Origin: Iris pallida
Taxonomy: Eukaryota > Streptophyta > Magnoliopsida > Asparagales > Iridaceae
NCBI GenBank assembly: GCA_029216955.1
Contig: JANAVB010006999.1
Span: 3,003,102 to 3,067,101, forward strand
Reading direction: 5' to 3'
Length of the DNA: 64,000 nucleotides
Of the stretch, positions 1-11,029 are shown piece after piece. Every line of letters begins with the position of its first letter. The first letter of the stretch is position 1. Both the position numbers and the translations under genes were made by a program. The notes below the pieces were generated by a model that did no database searches, had not been told where the DNA came from, and saw only the letters and a program-made list of their open reading frames with translations.

Positions 1-1
1 G

Positions 2-334
2 CCATTTAACATTCTGGAGCGAATAGGAGATGTATCCCATCGTCTCGCTCTTCCACCATCGCTATGTGAGGTGCATGACGTATTCTATGTATCCCAACTG
101 CGACGGTATATCCCGGACCCGAGCCACATCCTGGATCATTCAGAATTGGTTGTTGGTACCAACCTTTCGTATTAAGAGAGGCCCGTGTCTATATTGGACC
201 GAAGAGAGAAGACACTCAAGAACAAGACTATCAAGTTAGTCCGAGTTGCTTGGGATCATCACTCTTTGGGTGAGTCAACGTGGGAGTGTGAGGATGATAT
301 CCGATCGCGATATCTCGACCTGTTTGACTCGTGA
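2..334 (+). pseudogene. Ty3/gypsy (Tekay-like) integrase C-terminus and chromodomain, partial
   Basis: Frame 2 reads as the C-terminal end of a chromovirus Pol polyprotein. It contains the conserved block around VHDVFYVSQLRRYIPDPSH, then ERPVSILDRR, then a chromodomain-like tail with LVRVAWDHHSLGESTWE, ending at TGA 332-334. In the family this region follows the integrase core and helps target integration to chromatin. The rest of pol lies upstream of the window. An in-frame TAA at 173-175 breaks the reading frame, so this copy is a pseudogene. It lies 165 bp upstream of the LTR at 500, as expected for this lineage. Assignment to Tekay/Del rather than another chromovirus rests on these motifs and the adjacent polypurine tract. 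Confidence 0.85.
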
Positions 335-483
335 GGTATAATATCTTTCTTATGCCTTACACTTCGAATCCTTGCTTGCATATTTGATTGCTTGATTGAT
401 TGCTTAGCTGTAGATTGCATCTGATAGTGTAAATTGTCCCGACACCTCTAGCTCTTTTATTAAATTCCGAGGACGAAATTCTT

Positions 484-499
484 TTAAGGTGGGTAGATT
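484..499 (+). other. Polypurine tract of the Tekay-like element
   Basis: The stretch TTAAGGTGGGTAGATT immediately precedes the LTR start TGTCACCC. It follows a GGACGAAATTCTTTT-type sequence typical of plant chromovirus 3' ends. The tract primes plus-strand DNA synthesis in this family. Confidence 0.7.
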
Positions 500-1153
500 T
501 GTCACCCTCAAAATCCGTGTTACATATTTTCGTATACGTGTACATATTTCGGGTCCATATTTTTATTAGTCATGGTTAGCTAGTCATGATTTTATTTTTT
601 AGCATGTTACATTGGCATGGTTATTTTGGCATTTCATTGGTTATGGCTTAGCTTGGTTCGGTTTAGCTTGGTTTGGTTTGCTTTTGGGTTCATCATGAAC
701 CAAAAGAAAACCCCTACCTACTACCACCATCATCATTTAAAACCCAACCCCTTTCTCTTTCATCTTTACTCTTCATTTATTTCTTCATCTTCTTCCTCTT
801 AACTACTCCACTTACCAAGAGAAGCTTAGGCGAGTGCAACTTGTTTCATGGAGAAACTCTGTTATTGTTGTTCTATTGTCTTCCTCGCGAGATTCTAAGA
901 TACTTTAGAACTTGGTATTATTTATTTTGATGGATATTTTCTTGTAGATCTAAGTTTATATCATTTTCGGTTTTTTTGGGTTTTGATCTATTAAACTTCA
1001 TTATTTTTATGTTTTGATTGTTCCATGTTGTAGAGAATTCGATTTTACCTAAAATAGACCTTTGAAAAGTTGGATTTTGACTTGTTTTGAGGAAGTTATG
1101 GCCAAAAGTATTTTTGGCCATTTCTATGTTCATCAGTCCTGATTTTGGCAGGG

Positions 1154-1393
1154 ACGATGAATAGTGCCGTATGAATAGTGCCGCAGCCGTATGGATGAAT
1201 AGTGCCGTATGAATAGTGCCGCAGCCACATAGATGAATAGTGCCGCATGACTAGTGCCGGTACCGCATTGATGAATAGTGCCGCAGCCGCATAGATGAAT
1301 AGTACCGCATGAATAGTACCGCAGCCGCATGAATAAATAGTACTGCATGAATAGTGCCGCAGCCGTATGGATGAATAGTGCCGCAGCCGTATG
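1154..1393 (+). repeat. GAATAGTGCC minisatellite inside the LTR
   Basis: About ten copies of ATGAATAGTGCCGCAGCCGT-like words alternate in units of about 24 and 38 bp. The 38-bp form adds an extra GTATGAATAGTGCC. The copies have diverged (AGTACC, AGTACT variants), so the array is not recent. Confidence 0.85.
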
Positions 1394-2148
1394 GGACCTA
1401 TTTTGGCTGTTTTAAGTCCCTTTTGGCTGAATTGTGGCCCGAATTTCCCCCAACTTCCAACATAAAAGTTGTAGATCTTTTCTTTGGCTTCAAGAATATG
1501 TTATTAGCTATTTTATGCAAGTTTTCTCATTCATTATAATGTAAGGATAGAGCATGATAGTGTTCCATCGAGGCGCACTCTTGACAAGTAAGCATGACAT
1601 GTAATCTGGAACGCTGTTGCGATGGCTATCTCGACATGCTAGTAATCCTCCTCTTGATACCGTAGACGATTGTGCTTGTACAAATAAATTGGTACTGTCT
1701 TGCATCATGTCTAGGATGGAGATCCCTGAGTACCACGGTCAGGGATACCTATAGTAATTGACTAAGGCTAATAAACTGGAATAATTCAGTAGACATAAAG
1801 AGATTCTCAGCTACAGACAATCCCGTTATCTGGGCGCATTAAGTGGACTTGTAGCCTACCGACGAGTAGGGCATATTTCCAGCACACAGTCACATGTTGT
1901 ATTCTTCATAAACGGACATTCGACCTGGACAACCGGATGGTCTGCAGGACTTGTGGCTGTTGGGATAATCTTATTGCATCTTGCTAGTAACTAGGCTGTG
2001 ATAACCCTAGTTAGTTAAAAGTATCAAGTCGTACTCTTGATTGGTCGTGATTGATTGGATGGAGTTTATTCCAGCTTAGTCTTATCCTGATTCTGTCCAA
2101 GATTGTGACATGACATGATTATTGATGCTTGCCTTAACAATAACGATC

Positions 2149-2545
2149 GGAAGTCCAGTTCTGTTCCGGCGAAGGGTTACAACCCCAGTCTTTGTTTGGT
2201 TTAAGGGTTGTAACCTGGCTCCCGGAGCAGTTCTGTGTCCTCTCTTCGTTTATTATCTTATTTCAACCCCATGTCATGTTCGTCATGTTTTACCTTACCT
2301 TAATACCATGATTATTTATACTAGCCTTAGCAATAAAGATCAGGGGTCCAGTTCTGTTCAGACGAAGGGTTACAACCCTGGTCCTTGTTTGGTTTAAAGG
2401 TTGTAACCTAGCTCCCGAAGCAGTTCTGTGTCCTCTCTTCGTTTATTGTCTTCACTGTACCAATAGTATTTGAGACGGGTTTCTATTCAGGTGAAGGGCT
2501 GCAACCCCGGTCCTTGTTTGGTTTAAGGGTTGTGACCTGGCTACT
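2149..2545 (+). repeat. Three tandem hairpin units in the Tekay-like LTR
   Basis: Three related units start near 2149, 2341 and 2470. Each has GGTTACAACC, a spacer containing CTTTGTTTGGTTTAA, then GGTTGTAACC. In the first unit the arms GGTTACAACCC and GGGTTGTAACC are perfectly complementary. The second keeps a 10-bp stem and the third is degraded. The same structure occurs in the reverse LTR near 61040-61105, so it is a family feature. Confidence 0.75.
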
Positions 2546-3240
2546 TGAATGGTTTCTTCGTACTCAGTTTACTGTTGTTAGCTCTATTATTATCAGTTCT
2601 TTATTTATTATTTACCTTTAATATTCTATTGTGATATGCTGGTTTTAGTTCCTAAGTGAAGTCTCCTTTGTGGAACTTGCTCTTTCTGGGGTCTAACCCA
2701 ACTGGTTTTGTGTGGCCAGATATCGGAGCAGCACCAGAGTATCCACCTGTCTTCCAGCCAGATGGTGACCACCAGGCGTAACCGTGGCAACGAGTGGATT
2801 TCTTTTTATCCTCCCACTTTATTGTAAAAATTATTCTTTTGAGGCGTTTAGCCGACGAGCACGTGTTAGCTCGTATTGCACCTTTATTTACTTTCTGCCT
2901 ACGGGCTGTAACATAATTGACAGATCTTAGGGTTGATCATGTATGACTGAACTCTTGCTAGTATTGACATTTTGTACGACTAGCTTCATGATCATCCAAT
3001 ATGTAATGTATGGGACGCCTTGCTATTATATATTTGGTGCTCTGACATCTTGTAACTATTATTGCTTGCTTGAGATTGAGACAATAGGCTTGTTCATGAC
3101 CATAGGAGACTGTTGGCTTGTAGTTAAACCCTCATGTATCTAGACAACCGTGACTGTATAGCGAGGTGGATTGCACTTCAATATATGTAGCTGGCTATGT
3201 ACGCCCCCGCTCTCCAGTATTCTGGTTCTGGGGCGTTACA

Positions 3241-4883
3241 CTACCACATTATCATCAATAAGTAAAAACACAGTCATAGAATTGTACTTCCAATAATAAA
3301 TACTATAAATACACATAATCTCCATTTCTATGATAAGTAACATAATTCATGTGATATGATAAGAGCATCTCAACATATCTATGTTTATGTCAATAGTTTA
3401 AATTTTTATGTTCTACATCAACAAGTATACATAAATGAGATTACTTTCTTTATCTATCTAAGTTTGCCTATTTTGTTATTAATATGCAATAATACTCATA
3501 GCGTATGAGACACATAAGCAACATCCGTTTTATTAAATGTGAAGGTAAAGAAGCGAAGCTTCTTCGAAACCATCCAACTAAAGAAACACCGATCTGCCTT
3601 GACCAAACAGATCCTCGAAGCAAATTCTCTGACTGGACCCAAATACAAACGACTGATCAAGTCAACAACCAACTCAATGCACCATGCGTAGCGGGGTATT
3701 ACAAAGTGTGCCTAAACCTCAAGGAATAAAAATGAGTCAAGATTAATTAATCGCAAAGAATTTGAATATTTGCGAAGCCGAGACTAACTAATATACATTC
3801 ATGCCAAGCTTAAGCTCACCTAGTGATAGAAAATGTCAATACCATCATTCAGTCTATCTATAGTCTATAGATAGAATCCAACAAGACAACCTAATTTAAC
3901 AATTTAATATTTTACACGATCATTATCCATCCAGCCACAATATCTACAAGTAAACGTATGTCGATCTTTGATACCCCTCAATACCATCAATTATATGTAC
4001 AACTAAGAAAATCATCCATTTGCTAAACTCAAATGTTTCAACTAATGTTATTCGCCAAACTAAATATAAGATCAACTTATTTAATACTTAATATTAAACC
4101 AGCTTAGACGAACTTAGGTCATCGATAAATAACATTCCTAAATCCATAGATTCATCGCATACGCTCTAAATAAACTTTCAATTGCACCACCATGTCTTTG
4201 GATTAACTTAAAATTCAATCCAATTGATACAACCCACAATGCACTACACATTCTATATTGATTTTCTCAGCCAAGTAATTCATTTTATAAATTCTTGTTA
4301 ATATCCAATACTACCTCAATGTACCAAAGATTGTTCTTGATCATGTGAGCCAATTCAACAAAAGACATTCAAAACCACATCTAAGCAGAAATAACATTAA
4401 ACCAAGACTCATACTACCCCCGTCCAATACAAACTTGCTTATCGATATCAATATATCATAACTCAAATCACCAATAGGGCTACCCAATACACCATTCAGG
4501 GAACTAGTCGTTAAACACACAAATATTCTTTCTCCATATATCGAGTAAACGTTCCTTCCAGACAATTCTTGTCATAGTGGTTCCAATAACCACAACATAA
4601 CATCTACTTCCTAGTCACTTGACAATCACTTCAAATAAAACTATAACCATACCACTTGTGCAGTACTCGGAGTGGCAAAAAAATTAAGAATTTGTAAGTC
4701 AACCTATAATATGGTTGGAATGGATATGTAAGTTTGAAATAATCGGTGACTAAGAAAATTACCTAGACATGTTGATTGGTTTTAAGTTAATATCGACTAT
4801 ATAGGTAAAATGACACATAGCTATTGAGGACGAGTTAGATTTGATTTGGAAGTAACTCGTGATTTGGCGATTGAGATTTATGA
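3241..4883. other. AT-rich intergenic DNA, nothing recognised
   Basis: Only short ORFs are present and none resembles a family I know. The sequence is AT-rich without a clear repeat structure. It starts right after the LTR and ends at the hAT insertion. It may be old transposon debris, but I see no motif that proves this. Confidence 0.5.
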
Positions 4884-5764
4884 CAGGTCCAGCCCTGAGA
4901 TTCAGAGGGCCTTGTTCAGAAATTGAATATAAGACCGTATTTTATGTATAAAAAAATCGATGTCTTATATTAATGGCGTTAAGTTTAATTTAATTCTTCT
5001 TAAAAAATTGATCAATGTGTCTAAGTAAAAAAATTGATAAAAAAATATTGTTTAACTTCCATGTATTGAGAATAATTGTATTAATCGAACAACTATAACG
5101 TCAAAATACTTGAAAAATACTACTTAAATCTACATAAATTTATTTGCAGAAGAAGTTTGTTGGCAAAGAGAAGACGACGCATGTTAATTAAAATGTTCAA
5201 TATACATACTAGTAAAAAAAATTGATTCGAATGCATTTTTGTTTGAATTATCTTTTATTTTTCAAAAACTCGTGCTTTACTTGTTATGAATATGTTCAAA
5301 ATATACTAAGTTTTTTTTTTCAAGTTCCAAGCTTATAATTTATTTTCCACAAAGGCTACAGATTTTGGCATGTAAAAGCTATTTTAATAAAACAAGTTCA
5401 AATAATACGCATAAAAAAAAATTAAACCACATTTATCCACCAAAACTTGTGTTTTACTTGCTAATTAAAATTTTGTTCAACAATATATCAAATTATTTTT
5501 GAAACAAGTATTATTTTCTAGTAGAGGCTAGAGGTTTTCGGATATAAAAGCTATTTAAAAAATAATAGAATAGAAATGTCAGGAATTGATCTTGTACCTC
5601 TCACATGCTAAACAAGCACTTTACCACGAGCAAAATAACTTCGTTAACATATTTAACTATGCATTATAAAAATATTATAACAACGAACTTCCAAAATTAA
5701 GGGCCCTCTATATGAGAGGGCCATGTTCAGTCGCTCCAGATGAACATGCTCAGGGTCGGCCCTG
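4884..5764. mobile_element. Non-autonomous hAT-type element with 8-bp TSD
   Basis: The element starts CAGGTCCAGCCCTGAGA and ends so that its reverse complement reads CAGGGCCGACCCTGAGC, an imperfect 17-bp TIR of the hAT CAGGG class. It is flanked by a perfect 8-bp direct repeat ATTTATGA (4876-4883 and 5765-5772), the TSD length diagnostic for hAT. Length is 881 bp. The inside is AT-rich and encodes no transposase, so it must have depended on an autonomous relative. A shared AGAGGGCC-TGTTCAG word lies near both ends. Confidence 0.85.
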
Positions 5765-5772
5765 ATTTATGA

Positions 5773-7512
5773 ATTGTGCTTGGTGGAATTTATCATACGT
5801 ATTTTGGATTTTGAATATAAGAATTTTCTAGATTGATTTTTATCGATTATGATAGAGCTAAAAATATTGTTGGGTGTAGTACCCAAAAAAAAGACTTTGC
5901 CAGATAGACTTCGACCCTTTGAATATTTAAGTTATGCTTATGTTAGCGGACTATATGAGTTACTTTATTAGATATTTTGAGTTAGAAATATTTTTTTTCT
6001 AAGTTTGGATTATAATCCCTTAGATTATTAGGTAATATTTAACCCCAAGATATGTGATTGGTATGGTGATTTCTGGTTGTCTGCTGGAGATGAGATGTTT
6101 AAGTATGACCTATGAGTTACCTAGCCTTAGTGGTTTGACAGATGTCCCAATATTGAGCATTAGGTATCGGTATGACGGCCTTAAGAAGAGTTGTCTAAGT
6201 AGATTGCGATAAGAATATAGATGAGATGGTGATGATTGAGAGATAAGCTTAGGATTTGATTTGTTTCTTAAAGATTTTGATTGAGTGATTATGGTTGGAA
6301 GAATGGAATGTATCTAGATTTAGTTAGAGTGAGTACTTATTGTTGGATTCTCATAGGTTATTATACTCAAATGGAGGTGACTGATACAAGTTCTTGAAGA
6401 ATCAGATTATGATTCAAAATTGTGCACATAAAAAGGTGATTAATAGTAGAGCGATCCTTGGATTTGATTTGGATTGGATCTGGATTTATTTTTTGCGAGA
6501 TAACATTATTTTGTACAATGGATGGAATACTTGGGTGAACTATCATATCGTCATACAGAATTGGTTGAAGGATTGGATATTGGATCATGGAATAAACTAA
6601 ATTTTGATGATTCAAGATTTTTCTGTTATTGGACAAAAGTTAATGGATAAGATTGATGCATGTTATTGATATGTTGACAAATTAGCTATGAATTAAGATC
6701 GATCCTTACAATTAAAGGATGATGACTTTATATTTGACTGAAATTGGATAATGTTAACAAAGATTTTGATCATATTGAAAAAGTACGATTGATGTATGTT
6801 TAGTAGGTGATTCAAATTTAGTTAGTTATTTTCCTGGTTTGAGAAGTTCTTATGAGATTGAATATGGATTGATTCAGTAGTAACTTTTGATATAGTGGAT
6901 TCTTCTACAATTGAGCATTGACGTATAATTATGACTGGAACTTGGATGCAGCTAGGTTTGGCTACTAGGTTCATAACTGAATTTGATATGATAAGGATTG
7001 TTTGGATCGTTTAAAGTGAAACACTTTGAATTCGAATGGAGATATTGATCGATTTTGTGTTAAGATTCTTTTGATTCATGATAGAGCAAATATGGTTTTT
7101 GGTAGGTTTGCTTTAGTCTACAATGGTTCCTTGATGCTTATGTTTGTAGCTTAGGTTTGCTATTGATCTCTTTTCTAGTGAGTTTTAGAAGTGTGGTTCT
7201 GTACGAGATATGTTGTTGATGGAGGAAGAGAATGTTGGTAAAGTTTTGAAATGGTTGGATCAAATTTGGTGGTAATACGTTGTTTAATGGATTTGGCTAT
7301 GACGTGAGTTAGCTTTTGTTTATTTAGAAATAATAAAAAGTTATGCAAGATATATTTAGAGTTGAACAAGAAGGAAGATGATTTATGGAGTCTATTGAGT
7401 TCATTTGTTCAAGTACTTTGGTGCATCTATGGATTAGAAGAGTATGCACAAGAATAAGAGGAGAGAGTTGATATAGGTGCGTTTGTTGTGTGCAGAAGGA
7501 CTTGATAAATTG
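5773..7512. other. AT-rich DNA without recognisable genes
   Basis: This is the continuation of the sequence split by the hAT element. ORFs are short (the longest, at 6367-6636, is 89 codons) and unlike anything I recognise. Low-complexity GATTGG/TTGGAT words are common. It may be an eroded retrotransposon. Confidence 0.4.
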
Positions 7513-7783
7513 TTGATATAAAATAGAATCCGTTTTATACTGTTTTGGGCTATGATTTGTGTTTTATACCATTTATTGGGGGGTTTGCCTAAGCCCAATC
7601 TCGAGCCTACCCCAAAGTTGGTCCAGATTGTACCAACTATAGATGTCTCTTTGAAATTTGGTTATCTCTTGTAATCAATTTGACTTTGTATATAAAAGCC
7701 AATTGCATACCATTCTAGAATTAGTTACATATATTATATACATAATTTATCTCTTCCTCTCTCTCTCCTCTTTTCCAATCACC

Positions 7784-7845
7784 TTTAGCCTAAGTGGCTA
7801 AGGTGGGATTATCTGTCTCATATGTTCGGATTCGAGTCGGAATGA
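7784..7845 (+). repeat. tRNA-like A-box and B-box (SINE-like head)
   Basis: TAGCCTAAGTGGCTAAGG resembles the A box of Ser/Leu-type tRNAs, and GATTCGAGTC about 40 bp downstream resembles a B box. The spacing suits a SINE promoter. Copy B (about 27758-27820) keeps the A box but its B box is degraded. No poly(A) tail or TSD was found, so a SINE is only a suggestion. Confidence 0.35.
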
Positions 7846-8190
7846 GAATGTATTATTTATTCCAATTAGGAAATGGGTACACACTGTCCCTAAGAGAGAC
7901 TGCGATGAAGATAGGGACACTGTCCCCAAGAGAGAAAATGGAGGGAAGATTGTGGAAATGGAGACAGTGGAGAGTGCCACCAAGAGAGAAGATGGTGGAA
8001 ACATTAGGGAAGTGGAGATAGTGCCCCCGCGGCCAAAGGGAGATTGCAATGAAGCATAAAATTCCAAATGTTTACACTAGAGAATAAAAAAATGTGTGTG
8101 TAATTTTACACTACATCACCAAACTACAAATAAAACAGTATATCCAAGTTATTTTTAGCTATTTTCTTACTAAGTACATTAAAAGCAAAA

Positions 8191-8215
8191 GAGAGAGAGA
8201 GAGAGAGAGAGAGAG
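8191..8215. repeat. (GA)n microsatellite
   Basis: An uninterrupted GA dinucleotide run of about 12 units at the end of copy A. Copy B has AAGAAGAAGAAGAGA at the matching place, so the run expanded in copy A only. Confidence 0.9.
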
Positions 8216-8384
8216 TTATTTTTAGCTACAAATTTGTCAACTACAAAATAAATTTATATTCATCTCATAAAGATGAACAAGTGGGAGGGAGTCATGTCTG
8301 ATCTTGTTGGAGTTGGTTTAATATTTTTTGCTAGTTTGAGGCTAAGTTCTGATAGAGCATACACTACCAAAATATGGCAGATTT

Positions 8385-8670
8385 GCGACGAATTTAGCGA
8401 CTCCATAAACGGACATCGCTAATTTTTGGGAATTTAGCGACGAGGTAATGTGCCGTCGCTATTCGTCGCTGTTGGCGACTAATAGCAATGAATAGCGACA
8501 TTAATTTATTAAATGGGATTCTGCGTCGCAATGTCGTCGCTATACGTCGCTAATTATTTAAATATAGCGACGCGTAGCGACGACTGTTATAGAACGTTGT
8601 CGTATATTACTAATCAGTGACGTTTAGCGACGTCTACATGCTGACGTCGCTAAATATTTTATATAGGGCA
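8385..8670. repeat. CACTA-1 5' subterminal repeat array
   Basis: More than ten copies of GCGACG/CGTCGC words occur in both orientations, best consensus TAGCGACGT or ACGTCGCTA. In En/Spm, such subterminal motifs are bound by the element's regulatory protein and are needed for excision. A TATA-like ATTTTATATAGG at about 8653 follows the array and may mark the element promoter. Confidence 0.8.
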
Positions 8671-9770
8671 GGAGGGTTTTCTTTTTGATCATTCTCTAAA
8701 ATTTTTCTTTCCCCCCCAATTTCCTGCTCTCCCTCCTCCAGCTCTCGCACCCTCCTCCGACGCTCGTACCCTCCTCCGGCCTCCTCCTCCTCCTTCCTTC
8801 TCCTTAGGTAGCCCCCTCTCTCTCCCTCTCTCTCTCTCACGTACGACACAGACATGAACTCGACATAAATATATACACAACACGAACTCGACATTGTGGA
8901 AATAGGTCGAATTGGTTTGGAGGGATTTGAGGCACTTCGACATTGGCTCAGATCTAGGATATTGTAGCAGTGATAAGGAAGAAGGAAGTGGTTCCTGTTC
9001 CTCATGGCGGTGGATCTACTGGTCGGAGGATTTTGAAGGAGAACGGAAGAGAGATGAGGGGAAATCGATTCATTCAAAATTTTGTCAGATTGAAACAAAA
9101 AAATGATTCATTTTAAAGAAGAAGGGAAAATCGATTCATTTTAAAGATGAGGGGAAATCGATTCATTTTAAAGAAGAAGGAAGTGGTTCCTGTTCCTCTT
9201 ATTATCGCTTGTGTATTCATTCAAAATTTCATCAGATTGAAACAAAAAATCGATTCATTCAAAAAAAAGTTCTTTCTTTTTTTTATTTTTGATTATTGTG
9301 GCAAATTGGCCACTATTGCCCCACTGTTTCTATAATTCTAATGCTTCATGTGAGCCTATATAGTCTTTCAGCTTATTATTGCCCTATGTCCATGAGAATT
9401 ATTGAACTTGGGCTTATTTTAGGTCATCTTTCAGTAGTCTTTCTTAGTGCTTTCATATGTGCAACAAAATTAGTAACTAAACATATTTAATCTAATTCTT
9501 AATTGATAATATAGACCTGCAGTGTATATTGGATATTCTTAGAAGACTTCATAAAAATATGTACTGTTGCAAATCTAGTTCTTAATTAATAATATAGATT
9601 TAGACCTGCAGTGTATATTAGATATTCTAGTTGGAATATTATATAATAAAGTATATATACAAATGAAAGTGCATCAAAAGTGAAATAAAAATTATTTATT
9701 AAATAAGAAGTATGTATTTACTACTTAATATAGATACATGTCTCAATGACCATCAATCTCTCGATAGACA
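8671..9770 (+). other. CACTA-1 5' leader region, non-coding
   Basis: A pyrimidine-rich stretch (8695-8840) with CT runs is followed by an A+T-rich region with several copies of ATCGATTCATT and AAAGAAGAAGG (9060-9265). I recognise no protein here. CACTA-2 has a CT-rich stretch at the same relative place (16990-17095), so this is probably the transcribed leader. Confidence 0.5.
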
Positions 9771-9779
9771 CTGGATTGG

Positions 9780-9940
9780 TACCAGCCAGACACTGTCCCT
9801 ACAGCCATTGACTGGCAAGACAGAAATCTATGTACGACATTTGCTATAAGGAATTTGCATTAATCTACGGTACGACATGGTGATCAGGACATAGTCCCTG
9901 CAGCCATTCGACTGGCGAGGCAGAAACTATGTAGCCGTAG
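9780..9940. repeat. Small direct repeat in CACTA-1 leader
   Basis: The motif GTCCCT-CAGCCATT-GACTGGC followed by AGAAA-CTATGTA occurs twice, near 9793 and 9894, about 100 bp apart, with several differences. Confidence 0.7.
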
Positions 9941-9959
9941 ATAAAGTTGACTATCCTCC

Positions 9960-10830
9960 GACCCCCATCCCTCGGCAATGATGATACGAAAACCTATCAC
10001 TATATCTTTTAGTAGTAGATGATGTCTTAGTATTACATTATGTGGGTTCATCTTAATTCTGTTACATCCTTCAGATACTAGATTCGATAAGAACATATAC
10101 TACATCATATGTAAAGAACATAGATGATTCAAACTAATGTATGCTAGAATGAATTTTGGGTTGTGTTCTGAGCCATTCGTCCCTACACTTGCAATTAAGC
10201 ATGTGAAATATATCGTTGAAGAACATAAAACTTGTGGTTGTTACTACAGAAAGTGCAGGCCGACATGAACTGACGCACGAAAAGGAGGGGATCAAAGCTG
10301 TAACAAGTAAAGTTGTGTTTTGGATGTTCTACTCTTGTAAGCTCTTTGTTCACAAAGCAAGATATAATGAATACAGAACAAGTATCGAGTTTATAACTCT
10401 TGTAATCTCTATGCTCTAGTTACGGACTCGATACTTATTCTATATTCTTTAATTATAGCTTGCTTTGTGAACAAAGAGTTTACAAGAGTTCTTTTTCCAA
10501 AGTACAACTTTACTTGTTCCAGCTTTGAGCCCCTTATTTTCGTTCGTCAGTTCATGTCGGTCTTCACTTTCTGTAGTAATTTTCTCCAATTAACCTCCAT
10601 CCTGCGGCAATGATGATACGACAAACTATCTTGATTCTGTTATTATAGTAGATGATGTCTTAGTATTACATTATGTGAGTTCATCTTGATTCTGTTACAT
10701 TCTTCAGATACTAGATACGATAAGAACATATACTACACCATATGTACAGAACATAGATGATTCACACTAATGTATGCTAGAATAAATTTTGGGTTGTGTT
10801 CTGAGCCATCCGTTCTCACACTTGTCAAAA
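9960..10830. repeat. 633-bp-offset direct repeats flanking a long hairpin
   Basis: The segment from about 9960 to 10190 recurs at about 10593-10825 with an offset of 632-633 bp. Matching words include GGCAATGATGATACGA, GATGATGTCTTAGTATTACA and GAACATATACTACA. A large inverted repeat sits between the two copies. It lies about 200 bp upstream of the transposase gene. Confidence 0.85.
10241..10579. repeat. Long inverted repeat (about 150-bp arms, 37-bp loop)
   Basis: The left arm (10241-10389) starts TTACTACAGAAAGTG and ends AAGTATCGAG. The right arm (10427-10579) is its reverse complement with about 20 differences and small indels. RNA from either strand would fold into a near-continuous duplex. 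The arms contain no long ORF. This could be a foldback transposon or a hairpin small-RNA source inside CACTA-1. Confidence 0.88.
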
Positions 10831-11029
10831 AATCGAATATAACCTTTTTATCGGCTTTCGAAAAAATCGAATATAACCTTTTTACCTGCTTTCGAAAATG
10901 TGTTCTGAGCCATCCGTTCTCACACTTATTTCTTTTCTGGAATTACAAAACATATATGAATTATACATTGAGTGTCAATCTTTGCAAAATTATCTTAAAA
11001 TGGATATGAATTACTATCTGTGAAACCGT

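Larger units (their letters stand above)
500..3240 (+). mobile_element. 3' LTR of a Tekay-like gypsy retrotransposon
   Basis: The LTR runs from TGTCACCC to GGGGCGTTACA (TG...CA), about 2.74 kb, directly after the polypurine tract. The partner 5' LTR is outside the window, so neither the TSD nor the age can be checked. The first 300 bp include a pyrimidine-rich stretch at about 720-800 resembling a leader. A GAATAGTGCC tandem array and three GGTTACAACC hairpin units lie inside. A related LTR in reverse orientation occupies 60551-64000. The family normally has long LTRs, which fits. Confidence 0.8.
7513..8225 (+). repeat. Duplicated block, copy A (LTR-like with tRNA-like segment)
   Basis: This block matches 27588-28710 over most of its length, with scattered substitutions. 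It begins TGTTGATATAAAATAG, has a TATA box in TGTATATAAAAGCC near 7687, then a CT-rich stretch to about 7780. That resembles a short LTR. It is followed by a tRNA-like segment and a conserved CTGTCCC-AAGAGAGA region. Copy A extends left of the point where copy B starts (ATTGTACCAAC, 7631), so copy B is truncated there by a hAT terminus. Element class is uncertain. Confidence 0.6.

Noticed and set aside
7784..7845. A true tRNA gene
   Set aside because: The A and B boxes are recognisable but the sequence does not fold as a full cloverleaf and is inside a duplicated block. Listed only as SINE-like.
8634..9098. 154-codon minus-strand frame with Glu/Arg repeats
   Set aside because: It is the reverse of the CT-rich leader of CACTA-1 and low-complexity.
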